A DNA stretch of 64,000 bases from Epiperipatus broadwayi (taxonomy: Eukaryota > Onychophora > Udeonychophora > Euonychophora > Peripatidae), in NCBI GenBank assembly GCA_028023455.1, contig JAQFVV010000317.1, positions 443,501 through 507,500 of the forward strand. Direction: 5' to 3'. The notes under the pieces are model-generated. The model was not told the DNA's origin and ran no database searches. It saw only the letters and a list, made by a program, of their open reading frames with translations. Shown piece by piece: positions 49,549-61,459 of this stretch (within the stretch, counting starts at the first letter, position 1; every line of letters starts with the position of its first letter). A program made the translations under genes and the position numbers.

Positions 49549-52455
49549 AAATCTTCCTACCCTTTGTACCCTTACTTCTTGATATATAAAATAGTTTAAA
49601 ATACAACTAGCTCAGTTACATTATTATGCTTAATTAAAATTTGCATATCTATCTTTAATATACTTTTATATTATCATATCTTAATTAAATTTATTATCAA
49701 TCATCAAAATCAATATAGTTCTAGATTATATTAATTAAATAAGTATTTATAAAATTATGAGACTGCGAAGTAAAGTTACAAAGTAATAAGCAGATTTACA
49801 CTGAGTCAATATCTCCCAAGATACTGTCTCAATGGCATAAGAATACTACCCCTACCTTATCACCTTACCACTACATCTATAGCATTCTTATGGCTTTTAA
49901 ATGAAATAAATTATCTTTAATAATACTAAAATAATTCCTAACTTTTAACTTAAAATATAATTAAATAATCTCAGGTTCTTCTAAGCTGTTTTAAAATAAT
50001 AATAACTCATGTAAATAAGTATGATGTGGGATTTTATATCAAACTTAAATACACCTAACTTATTTTAATAATAATAATAAATAATAATCTTAAAGTGTAA
50101 TTTAATCTCATCTATTTCTATGATATAATCAATCATTAAATAAATAAACAATTATATGTATATCTTTTATTTCATATGGTATCTTCATTTTAAAATAGAT
50201 CAAAATCTTATACTTAATAATCTGTGGCAATAAACAATATTGTATTCTTATAATGTGCATTATAATCATCTTATGACCATTGTAATATTTTATGTTCATG
50301 TCAATCAATTCTTATAAAATAATGTTAAGCAAATATGGTATTCAATTCTAAGTAATAATAACAAATTCAATTTTGTGCAAATATTATGTTTATTTCAAAT
50401 CATCTGATGTCAAAATGCTGAGGTGAAAAATAATGAAACTCGACACACTTTTAAAACAAATTAACAAATTTATTTACAATAACTTCAAATAAAATTTATT
50501 TACACTATTTACAGTTTATAACTTATGACAACAAATAAAATAAAAATAAGAAATACAAATATAAGAGGCTTACACTGTTATTAACTTATGTACTTAATAA
50601 GCAATTACACATTCCTTCAAATGCTATATTAATAATATTACAGTGTGTTTTTCTTAAAACTTAGATTTTTAAAATAACTAGTAATGTACTTTAATTACTA
50701 CAAATAACAATACATGTCAAGACTATTTATGTAGCATGTGTACATAATGTAGCTCTACTAATTAAATAACTACATTAATTAAATATCATTTATAATGTAT
50801 TATCATGTATTCACTTTATTACTAGCATTGCTTAATATCTGTATATAAAATCAATATCTCTTTATAATGTAAAACAAATGATTGGCTATAATTATATTCC
50901 ACCTAATGTAATTCCTGTTATATGTTTTATAAAATATGCATTCTATATCTGTATTATTCAAACATTAATATTTAAATCATTTATCAATTTTAAATTCATA
51001 AAACATTACATTAGATAAATTTTATGATTCCTTTCTGTGTAAAATCATTATTTTACCCTATGTGCTTTACTAACCTTTCTAATAAATTTCTATCTATAAA
51101 ACATATTCTAAACTCATTTAAAACATTTTCCGGAAAACAAATATCAACTTCAAATAAAATATTCATTATCCAAATTACTCATACTATATTGTCTATACTT
51201 AGTAAACTTTTCAATCTAAATATAGGCTTCTACTCATAACGTAACTTAACTTATTCAATAAACAAAATACACAAAAATATAGACTTTTAAAATCCTTTTC
51301 TAAATTGCAAAAATAAAATAATTACTTAGATAAATAATAAACATCATTTTAATACTAAGCATAAATAAAAATATCAAAATTATTTACGAAAGAATCATAT
51401 AATTATTTCTAAGCTTTTACGTAATGTTGTATCATGTTTATATTATAAATTAAAAATTATGCATATTTTAATAAAGTTTGTTGTCAATATAATGTATGTG
51501 TTTTCATAATATATTTATCCATTCATTCTACAACAACATAATATTCAGTTGATCTAAAGAAAAACATATTAAATTCATTAAAAATCATTATACAATATTT
51601 TTTACCATAATAATAATATTGTCCATTCTGCTATCCAGTATTCTTCGGAATTTGCAGCTTCATAAAATAAAAATCATTCACATTTTCACTCATAAACATT
51701 CATTAGAATATTCCGTGTTATATTAATTATAAAAATAAGTTTATGTAATTAATTATTATATTATTTTTAAGTTACTATTTAATAAATGTACCTAACCTAC
51801 TTTTTAAGAGTTTAATAATATTTAAATTTTATGTTAAATAAATAAAATAAAATTCATATTACATAGTCCAGCGTTGATTTTTGTTCTACCATAAAAGTTC
51901 TAACAAATATCCTCCGTATAAAGTCAATAAAACACTATTTCCTGTTCCGTTGTATCACGTGTTTCTTGAAAGTTTATAATAAAAAATGATAACGTTCTTT
52001 TTTAAAAAAAAAAATAAGTTCCCCAAGAAAACAAAATAAAATTAAAAAATAGTTTATAAGTTCTTTGGATCCAATTCTTCATCAATTATTATTTGAAAGT
52101 TATTATTTCAACTTAGTTTATAATTGATAAAATTGTCATTTAATTATTTTTCAATTAACTTGGTTTGGCTTGGCTTAGTTTAACTTGATTTGGATATCCA
52201 TGTATTACTTGCGCATTTGTAAATACCATATTCCGGTAAGAATTAATTTTTCCATCTATAACGTCCAGCGTTTAGATAACTTTAATAAAATAATTTTATT
52301 ATATTACGATTTTTTAAAATACTTATACTTATAATATATTTGCCTTTTCAAATTATCAATCTCTAGTCTTTTAAGCATAAAGACTTAACAAGGCAAGTAT
52401 TTATTTAAAATTACTACTGCATCTTATATCTTTCCTTAAGATACATATTTTACTT

Positions 52456-52668
52456 CTATAATTTGTCAAAATACTTTCTTTTACAGAAATATTTATATTT
52501 CTTTAAAATATCTATTAGTAATAGACAATAGTAATTTAACTTTTGAAAACTATTTATAGTCCAAAATACTACTTTTCTCCATCTTGTAGTTTTATGTACT
52601 AATCCAGCGTCTGTTACTTCTATAGCATAAAGTTTCTGATATATTTCTCCGATGTGTGAGGTTTCCAT
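52456..52668 (-). CDS. Small LTR-internal ORF, 70 aa (5' LTR copy)
   Basis: Identical to the 3' LTR copy except for two residues by eye (His for Arg near residue 5 and Ile for Lys near residue 38). In the RNA this is the copy that would be near the 5' end. Function unknown. Confidence 0.3.
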   Translation of the reverse strand: METSHIGEIYQKLYAIEVTDAGLVHKTTRWRKVVFWTINSFQKLNYYCLLLIDILKKYKYFCKRKYFDKL

Positions 52669-52897
52669 TGATTATTTGTACGTAAATTGAGTTTCGATAT
52701 TGAGAAGACGATAGGGAATTATTAAGATATCTACTGCATATTCATTACTTTAAAAATATTAAAATTATATACAATAACACTCTTATGATTTTACAACTGA
52801 TTTTAAGAGCGTTTATAAATTTACTTAGCTATTTTTTTAATAGCACAAACGACTTAGAAGTTTTATTGTAGAGAGACCCCCTCAACAATTGAATCCA

Positions 52898-52932
52898 GCT
52901 TATATACTGCCAGAAACTCCTTATCTGATTGG
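52898..52932 (-). promoter_or_regulatory. LTR promoter, CCAAT and TATA boxes (5' LTR copy)
   Basis: CCAAT at 52932-52928 and TATATAA at 52906-52900 on the minus strand. As the 5' LTR copy this would drive the element's RNA toward Gag. Confidence 0.6.
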
Positions 52933-53791
52933 TACGTTTAAACAATCAAACTTTGCTTATTTACATATTTACCAACACAATATTAAAAATAAATAATGAC
53001 TTATTTAATATTTGATATTTTATCAAATTCTTTCAAAACAATATTTATCGTTTATTTAAATCTATTAAACATTCTTTTGAAATATTATTTCTCACTTGAT
53101 TTAAATCTTAACTTTTATAAGATCATTTAAAATAAATTAAATCTTTTTAAATACGTTATATTTTTAAGACAATATTTTTAAAATCAAATTTAATATTTTA
53201 CATTAATATCTTTATTTTTATCTCGTGATAACTCACGTATTATTTATAAATTTTACAACATGATTTTGTAAAATAATAATTGCAACTTTATTAGACAACT
53301 TCCACGCATGTGTGTATAACATCTGTTCTTTATAACACAAGAACGCTTGTCTAAAAATAAACTTAACAATTGCTTTTTTAAAATAAATATTTATTTTTAA
53401 AATAAATAAGATATTATATCAGATTTTAAAATAATTATTTGATATGATTAAAATCAAATATTAATCTCAATTTAAGTACTTATAATTTAAAATATTTTTA
53501 TTCACTTTTAACATATATTTCAAATTAAATAAATATCTTTGTCTAATTTTAACTTGTCTTTTAAATACTTTAGCTTCAAACATTTGTTATTAAATTTATT
53601 AATGCAGTATTACATCATAATCATCATCATTTTAAATATCTTCTCAATACCAACACAATTCACATATCAAATACTCATAGATTGCTTTAATTAAACTTAT
53701 GGTAACATTACCACAAGCAAAGTCAACATCACACTTTTAAAATACTTCTTAAATTTAAAATTTTCTACTAGATTAGCACAAAACTTAAATG

Positions 53792-54291
53792 NNNNNNNNN
53801 NNNNNNNNNNNNNNNNNNNNNNNNNNNNNNNNNNNNNNNNNNNNNNNNNNNNNNNNNNNNNNNNNNNNNNNNNNNNNNNNNNNNNNNNNNNNNNNNNNNN
53901 NNNNNNNNNNNNNNNNNNNNNNNNNNNNNNNNNNNNNNNNNNNNNNNNNNNNNNNNNNNNNNNNNNNNNNNNNNNNNNNNNNNNNNNNNNNNNNNNNNNN
54001 NNNNNNNNNNNNNNNNNNNNNNNNNNNNNNNNNNNNNNNNNNNNNNNNNNNNNNNNNNNNNNNNNNNNNNNNNNNNNNNNNNNNNNNNNNNNNNNNNNNN
54101 NNNNNNNNNNNNNNNNNNNNNNNNNNNNNNNNNNNNNNNNNNNNNNNNNNNNNNNNNNNNNNNNNNNNNNNNNNNNNNNNNNNNNNNNNNNNNNNNNNNN
54201 NNNNNNNNNNNNNNNNNNNNNNNNNNNNNNNNNNNNNNNNNNNNNNNNNNNNNNNNNNNNNNNNNNNNNNNNNNNNNNNNNNNNNNNNNNN
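53792..54291. other. Assembly gap, 500 N
   Basis: Exactly 500 N, probably a placeholder length. Base composition and repeat content change sharply across it, so the adjacency of the two sides is a scaffolding statement only. Frames called across it are meaningless. Confidence 0.99.
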
Positions 54292-56122
54292 ACGGAATAG
54301 CGTTACATAGGGTTTGAACCTAGGAAAGTTATACATATATTAACGACGAAATAAATGGCGGGTACAAAACTTTTTAACAAAGCGATCTTGTTTTAAGAAT
54401 AAACGAGAAACAGCCATGTCTAAAGCAGATCGCAGCTATACATGAGTACCTGTCAGATTTATTGAAATAAAATTAAAAGAGTTTTTATTTTTTGAGGAAT
54501 TAATTTATTATAATAATTATTTGTCAAGTTTGCTTTTTTTGTCATTTCGTTTTAAAAGAAACAGGGAATGTTCGAGAACAAATTAGAAATTTATTAAATC
54601 ATTTTGAACAAAAGGGAAGGAAAAAAAAAATAAGTAAATTAATTAATCTGTAATAGGTAAAAAAAATTCCAAGCGATCTAAGATATTTTGAATGGGGGGC
54701 AATTAGTAGAGTCCAATTTAGAGAAGTTGAAACAATAAGCAGGATGTATGTTGGTAAAGTCTAGATAACAATCCAAATTTAGAAGCAGAGGTGATAAAAA
54801 GTGTACACTGCTATTGTACTACCTAGACTTCTGACTCCGGCTAAAACAATATGTAAGAAAAATGGAAAAACTAAATTAAATTCCCACGTGGTGCAAATGT
54901 CACAGAAACTATTAAATAAAGAGGATCCTTGATTAGCAAATAAGAACTAATGACTTATGAGTGCATGATAGAGATTGGAGGAAAAATTCAAGGTGTCACG
55001 GCGGGAAAGAGGAGAGAAGAAAAAGGCAAGACGGAACCGAAAAAGAACACAAAATTGAAAGTTGTTGAAGGCGAAATTAAGTTGAATTGTAGCGGAAAGT
55101 ATTATTAATTTTTTGCGGAGCTTCCGATTAAGTACTTGGACTTCCTAACCTACACTTGTGTAATATCGTAGCCGAAATGCGTTGCTGAATCCAAAATTCG
55201 CGGCTTGGCCGCCGAACCTTCGCACCTGGCACTGCTGATCGTCCTAGAATGCTCTCAACCTCGGAGAAAATGAACTCAAGGACCACACACACCCTGGAAG
55301 CCTCACCCAGAACCGACATGCGGAATTAATAAAATATCGCTCAGGATCCCATTACAGTATTCTCGTCCCACAGGTAGTTATTTTTAACATTTGCTTACAC
55401 ATTCATGCACCAGATAAATACTTTAAAGTGGAGAACGATTTACAAACATTAAGTATAAAATGATTAAATTGCTAATGACCAACTTGAACCACTAAAGAAC
55501 TCAACCAGTATAATATGTACAATTAATACTCAGCAAAGATCTATGTAAGTTAATATTCGCTTCCGTAATTGTGTTATCTAGACTTACTAAATTATATATC
55601 TGCATAATAATTTTATTTACCCAGTTTACAAATAAATCATTCACTTAATTAATGTTTCTTTTATTGATCGCTTGGAATTTCAAATTTATTTAACCAATGT
55701 TGAATGAGTGCGGGAGTGATCTATTTTATATAATTTGAATGGGTGCATTTAATATGTTAGTTAAGCGTTAAGTATATTTATAGCATTTATAATTATCGTA
55801 CCATTCTTAGGTTAAGGTTAAGTTTTGGGAGATTTATTCTGGGGGATATAGGGCGGGCCTAACCATGATAAAGGCATGTCAATAGTGTGTTAAGAGTAAT
55901 GAGCGATATAGTTCGGAAATAGTGGCTGTGTTCATTTCTTGCTGTCCGCTGGAGCGATGCTTGGGCATGTTCTGTGATATAGTTGAGTGAGCGTGTGCAC
56001 GTGCGTGGCGAGCTTGAAAAAGGTTCTCCTGGCACCTATTACTCGGATTCAATCAGAATCTAGGTATGAAACAAATAAAACGTACGTGTATATGTGTTTG
56101 AAACTATTTTCACAAAACATTA

Positions 56123-56232
56123 TGTAACCCCGGACGACAGAACACAGCGGGTTCGTAAAAAGGGAATCGTCAATAGAAAGCCAGAAGGAGAAATAGTGTC
56201 CGCAGATATATAGACGATTGCTCCGGGTTACA
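56123..56232. repeat. LTR-like or fold-back module, 110 bp
   Basis: It begins TGTAACCCCGGA and ends CTCCGGGTTACA, an inverted repeat of about 11 bp with TG...CA ends. No target duplication is evident. It could be a very short LTR (TRIM-like) or a MITE. Confidence 0.35.
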
Positions 56233-56338
56233 ATATACATATATGTTAATAGATATCTGTATCATTAAAATGTAGTAACTTACATTTTTAATCATTTATT
56301 ATTTTATGATGATTGAAATATAGTCATCCTATATATAT

Positions 56339-56483
56339 TGTAACAGTAGCTGGGTTTGAATATGGATGCTAAAGTAAGTAAAGGGTAATAATAGTTACAA
56401 ATAGTGCTAATTGTGAGTTGTTGTTACAGCTTAAATAAATAAATGCGAAAAAATTTATAAATAGTCATTCGAACCCTGTTACA
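56339..56483. repeat. LTR-like or fold-back module, 145 bp
   Basis: It begins TGTAACAGTAGCTGGGTTTG and ends ATTCGAACCCTGTTACA. The termini are inverted, TGTAACAG with GGGTT(T/C)GAAT inside. It follows a (TA)n tract. It resembles the module 100 bp to the left in design but not in sequence beyond the TGTAAC ends. Confidence 0.35.
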
Positions 56484-59071
56484 AAAGAGTATGAATGAAA
56501 TACGTTAATCAGTTAAAGGCATGAATATATATATATATATTTGTTGTATGTGTTATTGTGATGTGTGTAGAATTACTAACAGATTCATATGTGAGGATGT
56601 AGAGAAGCGATTATGTGCAGAGTTGTGTTATTTTTTATTTGTTTTATTTATATATATTTTGTTTATTAATATTGTAAGCTATAGATTTAAATAATGTCAG
56701 TAGTAGCACATATTTTTTAATGAAAACCCATTAAACATATAAGGCTGGAGAGTAATAAATAGAATTGAAAGTGGTGCTGCGGGCGGTTTCAGTTAATGAC
56801 TTTGTCCACCGGAATTCTAAGAACCGGTCAAATTAATATTTCAGAACAATGGAAGCTGAGATATGGTCATTGGGGTGTATGAATAGATAAAAAGAAAGGT
56901 GAGGTGAAAGAGCATTAAAGAAAAGAACTATATATTTTTTGGTGATTTAGTGAGGTGATTTGAAAAGAGATGGTGGAATAAGAAAGAAGCGAAAAAGTAA
57001 ACTTTTAACCTGATTAATTAATGAAAATTTATTCATAATGTACTTCATCAAAATGCAGGGGTAAATATAATTGTGTGGATTCATTAGGCCAGCTCAGCGG
57101 ACAGCTATTGTGGGACCCGCCTGAACTTTATTTATGGAGATTTGCCATTTATTCAATCAAGTGTAATGGCCATGGATCTCCAAACAGCTAGAACCTCTCT
57201 CAATCAAGTTAAAAATCATCTACTTAACCTCTAGATGGATTATTTTGTGTAGAATATTTCAGAACCTGTCATCATCGTTCAGATCAACAACCCTCGCTAA
57301 GACCAGCATTCTTTCAAGACTGTAAGCTTACAGATCATTAGCCTTGACCACGTGAACATTCGCTCTTAACAAACGTAACCTTGACCCTTTCTTAATATAT
57401 GTTAAACAAACATTTAGTAATAGATTAAGTAACATGTGTTGTTCCAATTTAAAGAAAATAATTAATAATGTCTTAAATCATTTGATAAATGCAACTCTGA
57501 CATGTAATTGCACTCTTTCGTTAATATGTATATTAATCTTATATATGTGTGTATCAGAATGAATGAGTTGAATGCTTAAGATATTGAGATATGTATACAT
57601 GTGTTAATAAATCTTAGAATTTAATTATAACTTGTGTATTATTTGCATTCTGGGATTCTGATAACTTCTGGGCTATCGTAATTGGATTTGTAAGCAGATA
57701 GAAATTATAACAATATATACATGATGTCTCTTCATAAGATCACCTTAGCTTTGTTTTCCCAATAGACATTGTTCCCCAGACCTTGAGATTGAGCTAATCT
57801 GGATAAGATACCCAAAGAGTGTCCACTGGAACCCTTTTTTTGTTTTTGAAAGGTATAATTCTTATCAATGAATAACATTGGCATTTGAGATGGGATTTGA
57901 CCCATGCTCATAAATATACCTACTTGAAGCTTAGGGTAATAACTTGTGCACACTCAATTCTTAGAATAAGATTATGAGTAGACTTTTAAAATATTAAATG
58001 CATGTCATATAGATACATTTAAGTGAAAATTAATGTGATCTTATTATTGTGATAAATACAAATGGTATGTAAAACTTTAGTCATTTTAAAATTTTGTTAA
58101 ATGTCAATTGGAATGTTTTCATTGTGTATATATATATATATTGTGATGAGCGCACATACTGTGGTCACACATATACCTACAAAACATCCACAAATTAGAA
58201 ATGTTAGGGTTGGAAGGAATGAAATAAATAAGAAAGAAAAACGAGCTTGGAAATTAACAAAACCAAGAAATGTTGAAAATTAGCACAACAAAGAGAAAGA
58301 GAGGGAACTAGAGTTAACAAGATCGTTATCTTTTGCTAGTCAAAGTCCGAATTTTGATAAAAGTAAATATTAAATTATAATACTACCAGCATACAGTAGG
58401 AAAGTTAAAGCAGTAAAGAAACATAAATAAAACATGTAGTAAAATATGATTTAGGAAAAGTAAAGTTTAAAAAAAAAAAAGGGGGAAAAAGAAAAACTTC
58501 GATAGCGCGGAAAGAAAAACCTAGAAAATTAATATGTTCGAAAAGATAAGAATCTGGGCTTCAAAGTACACATTTGACGATAAACGAAATGCGGGTTTAG
58601 GGAGTAGAGGTAAAGCAAGAATTAGATAAAAAAATAAATGATTATTAAATTTTAAATAAGAAATAAAGAAAAACATGCGTTAAAATTTGTGTAAGTAATC
58701 AAAGAAAAATAAGGAAATAAATAAAATGTACGTAGTGCTATAAAATCATATAAAATAAAGTTACATATGGCTGAAGGCATAGCAGGGGAGGTGTCAACAA
58801 CAAGTGGAAACAAAGAATCTAAAGGACAAAGGCCATTGGAATGTTTTAATTAAAAAAAAAAAAGAAAAATTAGGTGGAGAGCTAAGGAGATAAAAGGAGA
58901 GATTAGAGCTTGAGACTTCGAGTCGACAAGGTGAAAAAATCGCGGCTCCAAGAATCAGCCGATATAGCTAACCAACATGACTTTTACCATCGATATCTCA
59001 CATAGTATGACCGGCTAAGGCCATCATGATCGCGGTCAGTCCGGACTTCTGTACCAATGGTTCTGCAATAA

Positions 59072-59951
59072 TGTAACAGCTACGGTAGTAACGCCTGCCT
59101 ATGGACTCCTGTAGTGGCCCGCCCTGTGATGCCTCGTCCTCCATGCCTTACTAACCAAGAAGCTACATCCCGCCAAATATAATCTACGACCGTCCCTCCT
59201 AAAGAAGTGGATAATCCACGTGACGGTCGACAACACGTCGGAATGAACTCAAAGACTAAACCCTAGGTAACTTAAATATTATTTTATATATCGTCAAATG
59301 TGCACATAAATTCCATAGACAATGGCCAAATGCCTTTCATGAATGGTAATGACATTCTTTTGATAGACAGCTAGGCTAACGAGTTATAAATGTGACAGCA
59401 TTTATAATGATTTCAAGTATTTAGTTATAAGAATTTCAAGTATTTATTTCCTTATAGCACGATAAAATATAATATGTTTAAATTTTATGTTAATGTTTCT
59501 TATATCTTTTATTATCAAATTATGTGTTAGTATTAAAATATATCAATTTATTTAAAATCCGTCTTGTCTCGTTCTTCGCCACTCCACAAAATAGTCTAAT
59601 ACTGGGAGGGTAGAAATATTATTTCATTTGTTGAATTCTTTTAGTTATGACATTAACACGTGAAATGTTGATGGTACAGGGTTTTATCCTGTAAAATTTA
59701 TAAATTAGCCAAGCGCTGTAACTGTAATATCTTACAGCAGCCGGGAGAAAGCTGATCGGGAAAAATAATCTGGAGGTTATATCCGTATAGCGTACAGATT
59801 CGGTCAAGTACGGAAATCGGCTCGTCTGTTTCTGTATTTCTCTCTGCTTGAGGTAGCGGAAGGTGGACGATTTTTGAATAATAAGAATTCCCCATTACAT
59901 ATATAAGTGAAAGGGAAGTTGGAGCTTTTCGATCGTCCCGTGCCCGTTACA
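59072..59951 (+). repeat. Candidate 5' LTR of the plus-strand gypsy-type element
   Basis: The right boundary is well supported: GCCCGTTACA at 59942-59951 lies just upstream of a strong primer-binding site. The left boundary is only the nearest matching TGTAAC (59072), which would give 880 bp with inverted TGTAAC/GTTACA ends. TGTAAC also occurs at 56339 and 56123, so a longer LTR is possible. The matching 3' LTR is not in the window. Confidence 0.45.
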
Positions 59952-59956
59952 TATTT

Positions 59957-59976
59957 TGGGGGCCAGTCCGGGATCG
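59957..59976 (+). promoter_or_regulatory. Primer-binding site, tRNA-Pro-like
   Basis: TGGGGGCCAGTCCGGGATCG lies five bases after the TTACA LTR end. It matches the complement of the 3' end of tRNA-Pro (TGGGGGCTCGTCCGGGAT) at 16 of 18 positions. That primer is known from several retroviruses and LTR elements. It fixes the plus orientation of this element. Confidence 0.72.
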
Positions 59977-61459
59977 AAACCTCTGCCCAATTAACAATCA
60001 CGTGTTGAATAATTATATAATATAATAAATATTTTCTAAAATAAAAAATTGGTTAATAGATGTGTTTTCAAACATATAAATTTAGCGTTGCAAGTTAAAG
60101 TGGCGAAAAGCGAAGGCGAAGGGGATAAGTTTTATTTTATGATACTCTATACGAGCGTTTCACGTCAAATGTGTACAAAGAATAGAAAGAGGGGGAAATT
60201 TTTTTTTGTTAGTATTACAAAAGTTTTGAAATGCATAGTGAGGGATAATCTGAGACAAGAATATTTAGACAAGTTGTAACGAACAAAGAACTGATTATAT
60301 CAAATGATTGCTGTAATGTAATATAAATCGTTTTTAAAGAAAAAAAAAGAAAGAGAATAACACAAAGTTTCATGAAAGTTTACGATAAATAATAAAAAAA
60401 ATATAGTAGTCGCATATTCCAGTTAAGTTAAAAATAAATAAATGAGTGTATAAATTCATAGTCGTAATAATAAAGTGTATTCAGCTATAATTATAGCGAT
60501 CAAATATAGATTATCTAGATGTTTGTTGTAACGAAAATAAAGTAGTTAAGTTAAAAGAATAAAACAGTTTTAGTAAGGTTTTTAGATTCTAAAATATTCG
60601 CGTATCTCAGTTAAATTGAATAAGAAATATATCCGTTGGACTTTAGAATAATCACGTATGTAGCAAAGTTGAGAAGATATATGTGTGAATTTATAATAAC
60701 GTATCCCAGTTAAGCTGAAAATAAAATATTTATAATGATAAAGGGTAATTCGCATGTATAATTAAAAAATATACATATAATTTTAAATATTCTAGAAAAG
60801 AAAGTAATCGATAAATTGAAGAAACATATAAGTATAGTCGACGTATTTTAGTTAAGTGGGAGGAAATATATATGTGTGATTTTAGAAATAGTCTTTTGGG
60901 TTCTCTTTTTTAATGGGAATTACAAACATAGTGTGTGTAATGAAGGAGGTTAGTCCGTTAAAAAAATATATATGTGTATGATTTTGTTTTAAAAAACAAC
61001 CGTAACCTTAAAGTGATCGAAATTTATAAACGGAATATTAGAAATATATATCATAAGTGCATCTGGAAACACAGTCAAAATGAATTTCCTTAGATATATC
61101 GATATGGTAGTGAGTTAAATTTTATAAAAAAAATATATATATAAACGCGCAGCATTGAATTAATTAAAGTGAGTCAGAGGTAGATGAGTAGGGAAAACGA
61201 GGACAATCATCAAGGTGGACGGGCAGTTGGGCAAATCTAGGGCAGGCGGACAAGAAGAGGAACCAGAGTACATATGTTTGGATTGGCTAGCGATCTAAAC
61301 GCTAACTGATAAATCACAAATAGTAAGTCGCTAATCAAAGTAAAAGAAAAGCAGAGAATCAATAGAAAAAAAATTTTTTTTTCGTTATATAAATATAGCC
61401 AGAAGAGTTAGTAAAACAATATTAAAAACGTAGATTAAGGGTTAAAGCACATTATATTT
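59977..61459 (+). other. Leader of the plus-strand element
   Basis: About 1.5 kb of A- and G-rich sequence between primer-binding site and Gag, with recurring phrases such as AGTTAAG-TTGAAAATAA and TATATATGTGTG (about 60420, 60700, 60850, 60960) that suggest an old internal repeat. No supported gene. Confidence 0.5.

Larger units (their letters stand above)
49565..53791 (-). repeat. 5' LTR of the giant-LTR element (runs into the gap)
   Basis: It starts TGTACCCTTAC at 49565 and is visible to AAACTTAAATG at 53791, where the N run begins 22 bp before the expected TG/CA end. Differences from the other LTR are scattered point changes and homopolymer length changes. One cluster lies near 52650 (GATGTGTGAGG against GATACGTGATG). 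Confidence 0.93.
41335..53813 (-). mobile_element. Giant-LTR Ty3/gypsy-type retrotransposon with pol deleted
   Basis: A full LTR-to-LTR unit on the minus strand: 5' LTR at right (49565 to the gap), candidate primer-binding site, leader, a small acidic frame, Gag, a remnant of the integrase tail, polypurine tract, and 3' LTR (41335-45585). Internal region 3979 bp, shorter than one LTR (4251 bp). The two LTRs differ by only a few tens of substitutions and small indels by eye, so insertion is recent relative to the solo LTR at 13200. Protease, RT, RNase H and the integrase core are missing between Gag and the GPY/F remnant, so it is non-autonomous. By comparison with the other LTR the last 22 bp of the right LTR fall in the N gap, so the right end and target duplication are not visible and the end coordinate is extrapolated. 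Confidence 0.9.
54292..59071. other. GC-richer retroelement-like sequence, unclassified
   Basis: Compared with everything to the left, GC content is higher and the plus strand is purine-rich in long tracts (54540-54700, 54960-55100, 58190-58920), like the leaders of gypsy-type elements. It begins with GCGTTACATAGGG, an LTR-end-like TTACA. There are C-rich blocks at 55110-55380 and 58930-59270, each followed by AATGAACTCAA(G/A)GAC, and a promoter-like GGGCGGGCC at 55849-55859. The stretch 57072-57712 (TGTGTGG... to ...TTATAACA, with AATAAA at 57606) could be a solo LTR but has no matching target duplication. I see no protein domain. Confidence 0.45.

Noticed and set aside
53785-54336. Long frames on both strands across the gap
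   Set aside because: They consist almost entirely of N.
57072-57712. Solo LTR with TG...CA ends
   Set aside because: Ends are plausible but the flanking bases do not duplicate and the terminal inverted repeat is weak, so it is mentioned only inside the regional description.
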